A DNA stretch of 64,000 nt, taken from positions 96,615,947-96,679,946 of the forward strand of contig CM056573.1 in NCBI GenBank assembly GCA_029721435.1, in the 5' to 3' direction. This DNA is from Gymnothorax reevesii (lineage: Eukaryota; Chordata; Actinopteri; Anguilliformes; Muraenidae). The translations under genes were made by a program, and so were the position numbers. Below are positions 10,872-23,139 of this stretch, one piece after another; positions within the stretch are counted from its first letter, which is position 1; the number at the start of each line of letters is the position of its first letter. The notes below the pieces were generated by a model. That model was given only the letters and a program-made list of their open reading frames with translations. It did not search any database and was not told the DNA's origin.

Positions 10872-11419
10872 CACCGCTACCTCATCTTTCAATCATATAA
10901 AGTAGGTGAAGTTTGAACTCTGATCGAACATTGAGTTGCCCTGCCTTGGTGTTTCAAGACTGTTACGTTTTACATTAACATTAACGTTAAGACAGGCAGA
11001 GGCTACATTGACGTTGGTGGCATTTTAATAGCCTGCAGGACTATTAACAGTGTAACGTTTTATTTGTATGATGTTGAACTTTGGAGTTTAGTCATGTCTT
11101 TCATGTTTTGGAGCTCTGAAGAGCTGTTGGAGTTTGAGAATGACGGAAAATAGGGGGAAGTGTTGTTATGGAAGGGGACGATTCCTGCGCACTGCCAGAT
11201 TGGCAAAGATGGGAGGGGATGTTCTGCTTTTGGGGCTAACGACTGGACTTTTTTCTTCTTTGACACATTATGGATTATTTTGTTTTTTCTGAATTTTGTC
11301 GAAGGTTTTGTTTGATTATGGAGGGATGTGTGACACATTTTTCATGTATAAGAATGTTAAGCAATATGCTAGCTATTGTAATGGATCTCATGGGTAATGG
11401 CTATCTTAAATGATAGGTT

Positions 11420-14400
11420 TGGAGGGGCGGCAGTCCGATTTTATATCTTGGAATGTAAAAGGACTTAACAGTCCAGTGAAAAGGTCTAAAATATTCACTG
11501 ATCTTAAAAAATCTTAAAGCTGATATTATATATCTCCAAGAAACACACTTCTGAGAATTCTGAGAAATTACGTTTGAAAAAGCAGTGGGTTGGACAAATT
11601 TTTCACTCAAACTTCAACAGTAAGGCAAGGGGAACTGCCATTTTGATACATAAAAAAATACAGTTTACTGCCTCCAACATTATATCTGATTCACAGGGAC
11701 GTTATGTTCTAGTTTCTGGACAACTTTTTAGCACCCCTGTTGTACTAGTAAATCTATATGCCCCCAATTGGGGTGATGCAGAATTTGTACATAGACTTGT
11801 CTGTTGGCTACCAGATCTGAACCTTCATCCTATGATTCTAGGGGGCGACTTTAACTGTGTCATGGACCCTAACCTGGACAGATCTAACCCCAGGTCTACA
11901 ACACTATCTAAAATGGCTTGTAAATTTTCAGAATTCTTTAAGCATGCAGCATGTGCGGATCCATGGCGATTTTTAAATCCTCACAGTAAAGTTTTTTCGT
12001 TCTTTTCCAATATACACCATTCATATTCAAGAATTGATTACTTTTTTATTGATAAGAAATTTTTAGGCTCAGTTGAAAGGGTTGACTATTCTGCTATCGT
12101 AGAATCTGACCATGCTCCTGTAGTTTTAAATTTATCTTTTGCGCATAATTGTAATAGTAGACCTCAATGGCGCTTTAACACTACATTGTTATCAGATCAG
12201 ATGTTTTGCAATCTGATCTCAGTAGCCATTAGTGATTTTTTTAAAACTAACAAGTCAGAAGCGGTGTCTCCATCATTACTTTGGGAGACTCTAAGGGTAG
12301 TACTTAGGGGAGAAATAATAGCATACTCCGCACATATCAATAGAGAAAATTAGAGGAAAAAACAAGAATTGATTGATGCAATACTTGATTTGGACTGTAG
12401 GTACTCCATGCATCCAAATCCATCTCTTTTCAAGGAAGGAATTGCCCTACAGACTGAGTATAATTTGATATCAACCTCACAAACAGAACAACTTCTACTA
12501 CGATCACGAGGGATATTTTATGAACATGGGGAGAAGGCTGGGAAGCTTCTAGCTCACCAACTGAAATCTAAATCAGCTTCTCAATACATATCTCAGATTG
12601 AGTGTGATACTGGACAACTTACAACAGATCCTCTAAAAATAAACAATATATTTAAAAAATACTATTTTAACTTATATACTTCAGAATCATTACAGGATGC
12701 TTCACTCTTTTTGAGATTTTTTTTTGATAAAATAGAGGCTCCCACTTTCTCTGCTGGCCAGAAGGCACAGTTAGATGAACCCCTGGAACTTAGGGAGGTC
12801 TTCTCTGCAATATCAGCCATGCAAAATGGAAAGGCCCCAGGGCCTGATGGTTTTCCCATTGATTTTTATAAAAAATTCTCTTCCCAATGGCCCCTTTGCT
12901 ATTAGATATGTTTCACCACTCTTTTTCTGAGCGTAGACTACCAAAATCCCTTACAGAGGCATCAATTACACTCCTGTTAAAGCCTGGTAGAGATGCAACT
13001 AAATGCGGTTCATATAGACCTGTGTCGGTATTAAATGTTGATGTCAAAATTCTTTAAAAAATATTGGCCATGCGATTGGAGACACCCTTACTATCTTTAA
13101 TTTCAGCAGACCAAACAGGTTTTATGAAGGGGCGGTACTTATTCTCTAACATTAGACGTCTATTAAATGTCCTATACAGCCCGTCCACTAATGTTACCCC
13201 AGAGGTAGTCGTTTCATTAGACGCTGAAAAAGCGTTTGACCGCGTCGAATGGGATTATCTTTTCTTTACATTGGGGCAATTTGGTTTTGGGAGGGCATTC
13301 AGGAAATGGATCCATCTTCTCTATTTTTCTCCCCAAGCATCTGTGGTCACAAATCAATTGCGTTCAGAGAATTTTCTTTATCAAGGGGCACAAGACAAGG
13401 TTGTCCACTTAGTCCACTTTTGTTTATGCTGGCAATTGAACCACTATCACTCATTTTGAAATCTACACCGTCAATACAAGGTATACGGAGATTTGGATTG
13501 GAAAATAAGTTATCTCTTTATGCCGATGATATGTTGCTTTATATATCTAACCCATTTGTGTGCATTGATGAAGTCATTGCATTGTTAAATATGTTTGGAA
13601 GAATTTCAGGCTACAAACTGAATTTGTCAAAGAGTGAATGTCTTCCTGTAAACAAACTGGCGATCCAAATTCCTGATCATGCATTTCCATTTCACATCTC
13701 TAGATCTGGGTTTAAATATTTAGGTATCATTATAACTCCTTCCTTTCAAGAGCTCTTGGATAAAAACTTTACACCATTGATTTCTAAACTCAAATCTGAC
13801 CTGCAGAGATGGGATGTCTTGCATCTGACTTTAGCCGGCAGAGTAAATTGTGTTAAAATGAATGTTTTGCCGAGGTTTTTATTTTTATTTCAATGCCTGC
13901 CCATTTTCCTGTCAATGTCATTTTTCTCTCAGATATGGTAAAATCTGAGGATCTCAGAAGACTTTCTTCAGCGTCACAGAACAGAGGGTGGGTTAGCTCT
14001 TCCTAATTTTTGAAGCTATTATTGGGCAGCTAATATACACAAACTTGCATACTGGATGCAATCCCCAAATACTGATTGGTGTGTCTTGGAGGGTAGGTCA
14101 TGTGTGTCGACTTCCCTACAGGCTCTAACCACATCTAGCCTCCCAGTTAGGAGTTCACAGTTTACATCTAACCCAGTTGTAATCTCTACTCTGAAAATAT
14201 GGAGTCAATTTAGGAAACATACTGGAACAAGGGAAACACTCTTACGTCAGAGTCCACTATGTAATAATCAAGCTTTTTTGCCAGCCAAATTAGATCAGGC
14301 CTTTGCTGTGTGGAATGGGAAAGGGATCCTAAAATTTAGTGACCTCTATATAAATGGTATTTTTGGTAACTTTAGTGACCTACGTTCTAAATATGATCTT

Positions 14401-15089
14401 CAGCAGAGTGATCTGTTCCGTTATTTCCAGTCTCGCCAATTTGCCAAAAGCCATAGTCTTCAATTTCCATCTCTCCCAAGGAAATCCCTTGTGGATTCAC
14501 TTTTGGAAATTGCTTTTGGGTGAAGGGGTTTGCATCACATTCATACTCATTAATTTTGTCTATGAATAATGTTAAAGTAGAGAAAATTAAGACTAGCTGG
14601 GAAAAAGAACTGGGGATTGAAGTGTCTGAAGAAATTTGGACTGAAGCCTTAAAAAGAGTAAATAACAGCACCTCCTGTGCGAGATTGGGTCTTATTCAGT
14701 TCAAAGTAGTACACTGGTTACACTGGAGTAGAGCTAAGGTGTCTTCATTTTATCCTGAGGTGGATGGCAGGTGTGTTAGATGTGAAACTGATATAGCGGA
14801 TTTGTCTCATATGTTCTGGACCTGCCATAAGCTGGCAAATTTCTGGTCAACAATTTTTGAGGTTCTGTCTAATATTCTTGGGGTGACTATACAACCTTGT
14901 GCTGAGATTGCTATATTTGGCGTACCAGATCCAGAAATGAACCTGACAAAAAAATTACTCAATGTTATAGCTTTTATATCTCTACTAGCACGTAGACGAA
15001 TTTTGCTAATGTGGAAATCAAGCATTCCGCCCACTGCGGCACAATGGTTACAGGATGTAATGCTTTTTCTACATTTGGAAAAAATTTAA
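11420..15089 (+). pseudogene. L1 ORF2 protein (endonuclease + reverse transcriptase), broken
   Basis: Endonuclease signatures are DFISWNVKGLNSPVKRSKIF near 11440, a QETHF-like site, LVNLYAPNWGD, ILGGDFNCVMD, SRIDYFFI and ESDHAPV. Reverse-transcriptase signatures are MQNGKAPGPDGFPIDFYKKF, GSYRPVSVLNVDVKIL, DQTGFMKGRY, VVSLDAEKAFDRVEWDYLFF, RGTRQGCPLSPLLFMLAIEP and the catalytic LSLYADDMLLYI. The C-terminal part has a cysteine-rich segment around GRCVRCETDIADLSHMFWTC. Stops or frameshifts are at about 11510-11570, 12351, 12900, 13054, 13390, 13940 and 14521, so no enzyme can be made. Confidence 0.9.
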
Positions 15090-15535
15090 TTTACTTTAAG
15101 AGGCTCTACCAAATTTTTCTCAGTTTGGGAGCTGTTATTGTCATATTTTGGTGGCCTCCAAGAAATGCCTAGTTAACAGGATCATTCATGATTCAAGGAG
15201 AGGTTCACCCCCCAAGGTAGCCCAGACACAATATAGAAAACCCATAAGTCCATTAAACCATGTTATGCTTGACACTTTGAGGGGCATATTGTCCACATTT
15301 CCCTTTTTTTATGTATAAGGTTTATTTTAATTCATAATGTAATTTGAATTTGTTTTGTTGAGAAATTGCATGTGCTACATTTTGGTTTACTCTTTCTCAG
15401 TCAGTCCAGTCAGGGAGGGAGGGTGAAGGGGTGTTTATGTGTAAAGAAAATACAATTGTGACTGTACTTCTATGTACTTCTTTAAGTCTATTTCTCAATA
15501 AAAATAAGTTAAAAAAAAAGAAAGAAATGGGTTGC

Positions 15536-16330
15536 TTTTGAGGATATTCTAACATTTGAGGACAATATGTTTAATACTACCTGCCGTAACGGTGTATTCT
15601 GTCGAAAAATAGAGGTGAGGGAAATCTTCACCCCTGGATCTTTTTGACAAGAGGGCGTGTCTTGCTGAGCACATTGCTTTCTGTCAGGCAAAATCAATAC
15701 ACTCCCTAGAGTAGTCCTTGGCTTGAAAGCGCTCTCTCATATCAATTGCTTTAGCAGGAGAATCAAAATCTGAGCTGCAATGGCTACACAGTCGAAGAAA
15801 CTGACCTATGTGGATGTTCTTAATCAGGTGACTGAGTGATTACTGTCGGCTCTTAGGAGTGTATTCTTGCAGACAGGTTTACAAAAAATTGTAGTCTGTA
15901 ATGAGCCACTGTCCTCTTTGTAGATGGGTAAATCTAGAAAATTGATTTCACTGAAACTATATTCCAGTGGAGTTTTCCTGTTATTGTTTTGTTAAGCTCT
16001 TTTGCAATCCAATGTGTGATAGTTTTTTTTTTGTTTGTTTGTTCACAATTCATATTTTTCTCCCACCAACAAGATATTATTGTTTGGTGAAAGGAGGGGC
16101 TCTCTTACCTGTTTATACATTCTTGGGTGTGTGTTAGAGTCATTGGCTATAATATTTGAATTAATTCACCTTGTCCAATCGGAAATGATCACTCCTTTGT
16201 GGATGGATATTGAAATGCCTATTCTTGTCCTGCCATCTGTTTGACTCTGAGGAAGATTTTCAGTTGAAACGTCAGTCACCAGCACCACAATAAATCGCCA
16301 ATGATAAATGTGTACTCCAGGACTCCTTCC
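15536..16330 (+). mobile_element. Penelope-like element, 3' end
   Basis: The end GAGGAAGATTTTCAGTTGAA then ACGTCAGTCACCAGCACC and CACAATAAA resembles the conserved tail of Penelope-like retroelements (a GAGGAAG...GAAACGT hairpin region before a polyadenylation signal). The upstream part is degraded. The L1 at 9859-15521 splits this sequence, so part of the same unit probably lies left of 9845. No intact protein domain is visible. Confidence 0.5.
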
Positions 16331-16771
16331 TTTGATATTTGATCTATCCCCTTTTTTCTGAGAGGCACTGGTTTTTTGCTATAGTTTGTCAGAGGAAGCA
16401 CATATTTCTCCTTGGTTTCAGTAAATATTCTGCATGGCTCTGCAAGACCAAACATGGTGGATGAATGAATGAATGAATGAATGAATAATACAACTGTAAT
16501 AATAATTGAATGAGTGAATAAATGAAAAAAAATTAACCAATTCCCCATGGAATACTTTTAAATTAAATTGTAGCGTTTGTACTGAATACTTTTCCCAAAT
16601 ATTACACAATTTAAAGTTTTGAAGTACAGGTGGCCCATGACCGCGATTGTCAACTGATTTCATGTTTTCATCAGACTGGGAACGGTCATCCACGCCGCTG
16701 GCACTGGCTTACTGTAGGGAATGGTAGAATTTGCTGCGCCGTTGGCAGCGGCTTGCCGTAGGGAATGAGTT
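16331..16771. repeat. (GAAT)n and 44-bp duplication
   Basis: GAATGAATGAATGAATGAAT-type repeat at about 16463-16490 followed by degenerate units. A segment CGCCGCTGGCACTGGCTTAC at 16693 recurs 44 bp later with a few changes. Otherwise nothing. Confidence 0.7.
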
Positions 16772-17438
16772 AAGGGGTGATCTGGGGTTAATGACAGCAG
16801 GAAACAACTCAGAATTAATCTAAAGAGGTATATGTAATAACCACCAAAAAAGATACAAGTTGGCATTTTTCTGTTTATGTGGTTGCCATGGTAACCAAGC
16901 AAGCTCATTAAATATGCAGAAAACTTCTGGCACCAATTCCTCTTTAACACATTTGTTGAAAAAGTTTTTAATCATTTGAAACCCACTGCTTATCCAATTG
17001 CAATGACATAGCCATTCTTCGCCCAATTTATCAGTTTTGTGATTTTGGGGCATTTTACTCAAATTTTGAAATTATTTTGCGCAGAATCTGACGAATACTC
17101 AAAATATTCAAAGAATGTAACAGATAGGCAGAATTTCCCTATTTCTTCGAATTTCTAATGAAGTAAAGTACACCGGCAGCCCAAATTTAATTGATTTTCA
17201 ATGATAAATAAAAAAGTTTATTTAAAAATGGCTGCCACAAACATGTGAAACATGGAAAACGTAATACCTGAGGAAGTCGATGAAAAATGCATTAGACCGC
17301 TTTGAAAAGTTGAGTTCGGTTTTAATCCCTGCAGTAATGAGTGATTATTAAAGGTGGGCTATTATTGAATATTTTTATTTAAAATTTTTTTTTGGAAAAA
17401 TAATCAAATTTTGCCCATTTAACCCCAGATCCCCCCTT
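16772..17438. mobile_element. 667-bp non-autonomous DNA element
   Basis: Left end AAGGGGTGATCTGGGGTTAA and right end read inward AAGGGGGGATCTGGGGTTAA differ at one base. No clear target duplication and no coding frame. Superfamily not determined. Confidence 0.65.
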
Positions 17439-18699
17439 CAGTACAAAAATGTTGTATGGTGAAATAAAATATGTGAACACATGAATATGAGTCTTAACTG
17501 CTCATGTCCAAATGCTCTGTAATCACTGGTAATGGGGTCCTGTGGGGAGAGGGCCCTGAGAGGACCCTTCGCAGCCCACTCACCCCACACCGCTAGAGCA
17601 AAAAACCTTGGGGAAACACTGAACTTTATCCTGATACTGCAGAAACTGGAGAAATCCAAGGGGACTGAGAATTAATAAAGTCCCGACATTGGGCACTTAC
17701 ACCCCTGCATTTTGCAGGACATGGTGTTAAGTTTCTAAGCAAGAGTTTACTGGACTTAATGCTACTGGTCATTGAACAAATACAAGAAGAGCTCTCAAAA
17801 ATTTGATCAGAAATTTTGGAATTACAAGAGGATATGCAATCTTACTTTAGCTCTCAGCAGATGGTGGAATTTAATTAATGATATACAACTTTAATTGATT
17901 CTTATCAAAAGGATCTGATTGAAATGAAATTCAAGAAATATCAGTGGGACACGCTGGATTATGAAAATGACTGGGTATATCCCTCGCTGTCCAGATGAAC
18001 GGATAACACGCACAGAAGGTACAAGAGAAGTGATGACCAGTTGTCTAGCAGGCTGTAGACTGAGGAATCAGGGAATTAAACTAATGCTACATCCAGATAA
18101 TTGCATTATTTGTAGTCAAACCGTAAAATTTTCTGGACTACAGGAGCCATACCTACACTGGGTTTGGGAAGTACAGCAAGGCCCATGGGCCAATGGCCCG
18201 TATCCTGGGAAATCAATGGGTCATTTTCAAACTGTATTGGCCATTACCAAAATTCAATGCACCAATGATTTTAACCAAAGCAGACATTTATTCAAAATGA
18301 ATACTGCATACACATACATTGTGTTTCGTACATTAAATGCCTAAAACATGCTGATACATACATTTTGCTTTGAATGTTTACCATTACAATATTGCTTAAA
18401 ACAAACTAAAAAAAAATCATTGCTTAATTCAAAAGGCAAGATTATGTACTCAAATTCACAAGAGGGAAATTGGCCATTTCAATTTAAATTGTTCAGTAAA
18501 ACCTCTGGCTGTGGCTTTAGCCTAATGATACACTGGTAAGGAGCTACTAAGTTGATGATTTTTGACTTTGCCCTGACAGTTCACTACCATCTTGCTGCTC
18601 CACTGGTTGTTTTTAGCATTTGCGTTTTGTTTTTATGCCAGATTCCAAGAGTTCTCTTAAAATCATGACCCTGCAGCCCTTTACCATGAATTCTACTTC
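17439..18699. other. Unrecognised intron, possible retroelement remnant
   Basis: Around 17740-17990 a broken plus-strand frame reads IEQIQEELSKI, EILELQEDMQSYF and KFKKYQWDTLDYENDWVYPS, which resembles a coiled-coil segment seen upstream of retroelement polymerases. The identity is weak. The rest, including a 127-codon open frame at 17961-18344, was not recognised. Confidence 0.3.
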
Positions 18700-19520
18700 G
18701 GGTCAATTCCTGGAGAGCGAAAATGATTTGACACGGAAGGAATAATGACTAGATGATGAGCCTGGTATCAAAATGTAGATCAAAATTAGATCTTTCAAAT
18801 GCCATGAGTTGAATTGATCAGCAGCCTATCAAATGACCCCTTGAAGTTTTCCTTCCCCGCACTTTTTCAAGTATTCTCAGGTGGATTACATGAAAACACA
18901 TGACACATCCATGGTTCCGATACTTGTTTTGATTACAATATATCACAGTTATTAAACTGGTGTTTCGATTGAAACTTTAATAGTTCCCATGATATTGAAG
19001 CTTGTAGTTGGTTACAAAACAAATCTCGTTGAGGAAAATCCAGAGTTTGGTTTAAGATTGTGAATTCTTGAATAGGCAAACAATTGATTTGATCGCAGTT
19101 TTTCTTTTGTTTTACAGATTATGTTTTTGGGATTTTCTCCTTTACTTGACAGTCACACAGTAGAGAGAGACAGGAAATCTGGGGAAGACATATGGCATAT
19201 ACCATTAACCTGGAATCGAGCCGGATCGCCACGGGAGGGCCACAGCGTTTATGGTGCGCACGCTTAGACCGATGTGCCACTGGGGTGCCCCTTGATTGCA
19301 GTTTTTAACAGTGCTCCAGTATTTCTTTCAGCTCTTAAAATTTCACCAAACTATCTCTAATGCACATGAAGTTATGACAGCTCAAGAATGCTAGAAAAAA
19401 ATGACCTGAGTTAGAAAATTTATATCTACCCCCATGCACTTTCAGAGCCTGAAACTCAAAACATACTCACAAGATCAAAACGAAATTTGGCAAAGATTCA
19501 TTACATATACTAAAGGAGGT
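18700..19520 (+). repeat. Unnamed interspersed repeat, copy B
   Basis: Diverged partner of 7430-7930, in the same orientation (TTTGACACGGAAGGAA, GGTATCAAAATGTAG, TTGATCAGCAGCCTATC, GAAACTCAAAACATACTCAC). It is interrupted by the SINE at 19150-19291. Confidence 0.65.
19150..19291 (-). repeat. tRNA-derived SINE
   Basis: On the minus strand the head reads GGGGCACCCCAGTGGCACAT with an A-box-like TGGCACATCGGTCTAAGCG and a B box GGCTCGATTCC (19212-19222), about the spacing of a pol III tRNA promoter. The pyrimidine-rich tail (CTGTCTCTCTCTACTGTG) is typical of fish tRNA SINEs. It is not a functional tRNA: no cloverleaf acceptor stem pairs. Confidence 0.7.
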
Positions 19521-19539
19521 TTTGCAGGGTATACCCAGC

Positions 19540-19750
19540 TAGCAGGGAAAGTTCCCACAACATTGGCTAACATTCTGTACAAGTTCTGATTATGTTTTAA
19601 AGAAAACATTTTTATCTAATGTTCAAAGAATGTTTCAAGGAGGTTTATAATGTCAAATAATTTTCCTAAAATGTTATATGTTAAGAAAGGCCGAATGTTT
19701 AAGGTGGAACATTCTGAGGATGTTTTGGGGATGTTGTTGAGGTGACATAT
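19540..19750. repeat. AACATT minisatellite, left part
   Basis: Units rich in AACATTCTGAGGATGTTTTG and GGGGATGTTGTTGAGGTGAC. It stops at 19750 and resumes at 23140; the two edges align with the uninterrupted unit at 23425-23500. Confidence 0.75.
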
Positions 19751-19779
19751 TAGAGCTGTCCCGATTACCATATTTAAAG

Positions 19780-20365
19780 AGTCGATGCTTCACGGACATA
19801 AGACTTAGATCAGCCTTGTCGTTTAAGGACACAGAACATATTATACATGCTTTCCATGTCATCTTGCTTGGACTACTGTAATGCCCTGTTTTCATGCCTC
19901 AACCACAGGACATTGTCTCACCTCCAGCTAGTACAGAACTCAGCTGCCCAACTTCTCACAAGGACAGCAGCTATGTCCCATATCACTCCCGTGCTGGCCT
20001 CATTACATTGGGTACCGTAAATTTTAGAATTCATTTAAAATTTTATTAATCACATACAAAGCAGTACATGGTCTTGCACCAGAATATATTACAGAGCTGC
20101 TAAATCCCTACGAAACACCGAGGACACTGTTCCAGATCAGATTTCAGATCAGCTGAATCCATCCATTTTTGTAACACGTCTTAAAACACATTTTTATTAG
20201 CAGGCTTTTCCTGGGTCTTAACTAATTTTATTATTCTTACTTTCATTTATTTATTCATTTCTATAATGTTTTACTCCTCTTGTGCTCTTACTCCTGTTTG
20301 TTTTACTTTGTGTAAAGCACTTTGTGCTCCTGCTTGAAAAGTGCTATATAAATAAAGTTGTTATA
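19780..20365 (+). pseudogene. L2-like LINE, 3' end only
   Basis: Broken frames give LDYCNALFSCLNHRTLSHLQ, LVQNSAAQLLTRTAAMSHIT and PVLASLHWVP, the conserved C-terminal region of L2/CR1-group LINEs. The 3' end reads GTAAAGCACTTTGTGCTCCT then AAAAGTGCTATATAAATAAA, a terminus common to fish LINEs. Strongly 5' truncated. It sits inside the composite at 19751-23139. Confidence 0.7.
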
Positions 20366-21109
20366 ATAACATAATATCATATAATCCCATAATATCATAA
20401 TAGTAGTTTCGCTGGCTGTCAAGGGGGGGGTGGGGGGGTGGGGGGGGGGGGTTAGGATGGCCGATCAAAAAAAAAGGAAGGAAGAATGAATAAAAGTCAT
20501 GATAAGACAAAACGACCACCTCAGGGCTACAGATCACACCTCTCACATTGCTGTTAGAGAACAATGGTCAGCTCATTCACCTGACAGCTAATGGAATCAC
20601 ATCACTGTACAGTTAAGGATTTCGTTTAAACTCAGAATGGATTCAGAGAAATAACAACTCAAAACTTTGCAATACAGATAAGAAAAGACGGTGTATAATC
20701 CAAATGAAGCAAGCCAGCGTGCCAGAAAAAAGGAAAAAATTCTGTGCACTCTTGTGTCGCCTGGGGCAGAGGCAATTTCGTGCTTAAAGGCTACGCCGAG
20801 AGTGGGCTGAAAGCTCGCCAGCTCTGACCAGTCTAATGTCGGCTCAGTGGAAGCGCAGCTGATGCAGTGGTCAGCATTTAGGGGTGCACACATATCACAA
20901 AAACTTAATTAATTTCAATGTAACAAATCTATAGTGAATATTCAGCATCTGATCGTCTCAATCCCAATAAGCTACAACAGAGAGAAGAAAACAAATTAAC
21001 AGGAACAAGTTGGTCATCCAACTTTCATCCCTAAAATGGCATGTCCTTCACAATCCGATGGTCATTGAAGCATAATTAATATAAGTCCAATGTCAGAAGA
21101 TGATTTTAT
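20366..21109. other. G-rich run and unrecognised sequence
   Basis: 20424-20451 is almost pure G with single T breaks on the plus strand, a potential G-quadruplex. The rest of the block has no recognised gene. Confidence 0.6.
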
Positions 21110-22165
21110 GATTCTGCCTTTTGTGTGCTGTGTTTGTGCTTATTTGTGCTTGTGTTTTACTTTAGTTTTATATTTCAGCTTTCATTTCTGCCGTCTGACG
21201 ATCCATTCCCTGTCTGCCTTCTCTAGTAATGTCGCGTGACAGCCTTCAGCATGCCTGCGTCTCGTTGTCCAATCACGTTTCCTCTTTCGGTTTCAGTTCT
21301 GGTATTTCATTCATTGCTTCCACCTGTGTTTAATTTTGAGTCTCGCGAAACTCTGAGTGAATGCGTTCTCTGATAGGATAATTTCTAACCCGTTCTAACT
21401 AGCACTTATTTGAGGGTGATTGTAAATATTTCGTCACGTAGTATTAACCTTAATTAACTCATTAGCGAGTGCGTGTGTTTCTGGTTTTAGTAAATTCTGC
21501 CTAAGCTATCCCTGATTAACTGTTTTAAAGATGTGCTTTACTCCGTATCCCCCGTGGTGCTTTTTATTCGTCAAATTTAGATTACTTTAATCTAAACTGT
21601 CAAGCTTGATTGATGGTCTCAGCGTCTTGTCTCGTGATTGATGGTCTCAGCGTCTTGTCTCGAGTCATTCTTGTTAACCCGGTTCTCGTGTAATTGTTTA
21701 TTAATCCCATGTGTTTCTGTTTCCAGTTGAAATTGTATTCCGAGTCCCCGCCTCCTCTTGTGACTACATACGGCAGAGAGGGGAGGAGCCGTCAGATGGA
21801 ACCTTGTGTATGGCTCGGATCTGCATGGTGAAATCTCAGCTCCTTGTGTCTTCCGAGTATTTCCTTTGGATGATTCCCGAGTCATGTATTTTGCTGCGCC
21901 CACGTCTTGTCTGCCCCATGTTTAAGTCTCCCAGTATGTCCGTCAGTCTAGTTAGGTTGTTTTTGTTTTTCTAGTTTATCCTCTCTTGGAGTGCGTATTT
22001 CTGTTTCTCCCTGCCTTGGGCAGTGTACCTTAGTTTTCCCATTTATTCAGTGCATGTGCACAGTGTTTTATTTCTGGCGTGTCTGCCAATTTTCTCTTAG
22101 TGTTTTGTGTTTAATAAACACTTCTGGATCCTGAAACTGGTGTTCTCCTGACCTCTTCTTACAGA
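21110..22165 (+). mobile_element. LTR-like block
   Basis: T-rich leader, CAGTGTTTTATTTCTGG and a late polyadenylation signal TTTAATAAACACTTCTGGAT followed by a short GT-rich end resemble a fish LTR (U3-R-U5 order). A 37-bp direct repeat (GATTGATGGTCTCAGCGTCT) is at 21608 and 21638. No flanking duplication or internal retroviral genes were found, so the call is tentative. Confidence 0.35.
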
Positions 22166-23139
22166 TTTTCAGTCCTTGATTAGATGTGCTTTAATTTCCT
22201 GATGAGCGTGTGTTAGCAAGGAAAGTTTGTTTTTTTTAAATGATATTTAGCCTAGCCATTTATGTGAACAACATTGTTGGTCGTACGTAACCAACCATAC
22301 ACACCACAGAGTGCACGCACATTAAAATGAAATATATCAGGCGACAGAACATAAGCCTAAACAGTATTCTGCAGGAGGTAAAAAAATTCTACATGTTGAA
22401 ACAGACATTGAATTAATATTTATTTTATTTAATAGATAACCTACATAAATAAATAGGCTAATAAATAGTTAAATAAATAATTAATAATTATCATAAAATA
22501 TATATGTTTTTAAAAATCAGTAAGTCGGCTGGACGGGCCTGCCAGGCTGTATGGTGCAATAGCCTGTTATAATTTGTAGCAGAGCAGTGTCGTATTTTGT
22601 TGGGGTTGGTGACCATCTATGCAGTACTACTGAGTTTGTGACAATCATCACCTTGGTGGTATTCATTTTATTTGGGCACCCACGGGCAAAAATATAAATC
22701 GGCACCTATCGGCAACAAGAGAAGAGGCCAGGAGTCCGACTTCAACAACTTTCTTTTTTATTCAAACGAACATGAATGTACAATAATCAAGTCACATCAA
22801 ATGTAACAAATTTGCAATAAAATAATTAAATTACCGCCAATAGTCCACAAAAATCTCTATAATGAATAAAAACGTATGAGGCTATGTAGCCTACGCCGAC
22901 ATAACACCTGGCATTGAGACAGACCAGTAACTCACAATGCTAGTTTCTTATAAAGAAAAAAAAACAACACCTGCCTCAAAATGTGCAATATCAAATAAAT
23001 TACACCGTTATAACGAAATATAAAGAAAATTATAGGTCGCGTGCGCACCAAAAAAAAAAAATTAAAAAAATCGATCACGGACTTGATGGTCGATTACCAT
23101 GGCAATCTTTGAAGCTTTGATTTTTTTGGGTCAGCCCTA
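22166..23139. other. AT-rich right part of the composite
   Basis: Very AT-rich (22380-22510) and without recognised coding sequence. On the minus strand its end carries CAAAGCTTCAAAGATTGCCA next to the terminus at 23139. Confidence 0.5.

Larger units (their letters stand above)
9859..15521 (+). mobile_element. Full-length L1/Tx1-type LINE with 14-bp target duplication
   Basis: The direct repeat AAGAAATGGGTTGC lies at 9845-9858 and, after the A-rich tail, at 15522-15535. Between them is a 5.66-kb element with a 5' leader starting AGGGCTTCCGGTTTGG, an ORF1 (10031-10871), a spacer, an ORF2 with endonuclease and reverse transcriptase (about 11420-15089), a 3' UTR and a terminal A run after AATAAAAATAAG. 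This is a complete target-primed insertion. Both ORFs carry frameshifts or stops, so it is inactive, but the perfect duplication suggests it is not very old. It inserted into a Penelope-like sequence. Confidence 0.92.
19751..23139. mobile_element. 3.39-kb composite insertion splitting the minisatellite
   Basis: Left end TAGAGCTGTCCCGATTACCA; right end read inward TAGGGCTGACCCAAAAAAAT. Only the first ten or so bases agree well. The flanks GAGGTGACATAT and GATAAAATGATC rejoin to match GAGGTAACAGATGATCGAAT in the intact unit at 23451, so the block was inserted as a piece. Any duplication is at most 2-3 bp. It carries a LINE 3' end and an LTR-like block. No transposase was found. Confidence 0.5.

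Noticed and set aside
19150..19291. tRNA gene from A- and B-box motifs
   Set aside because: No foldable acceptor stem, and it carries a SINE-type pyrimidine-rich tail.
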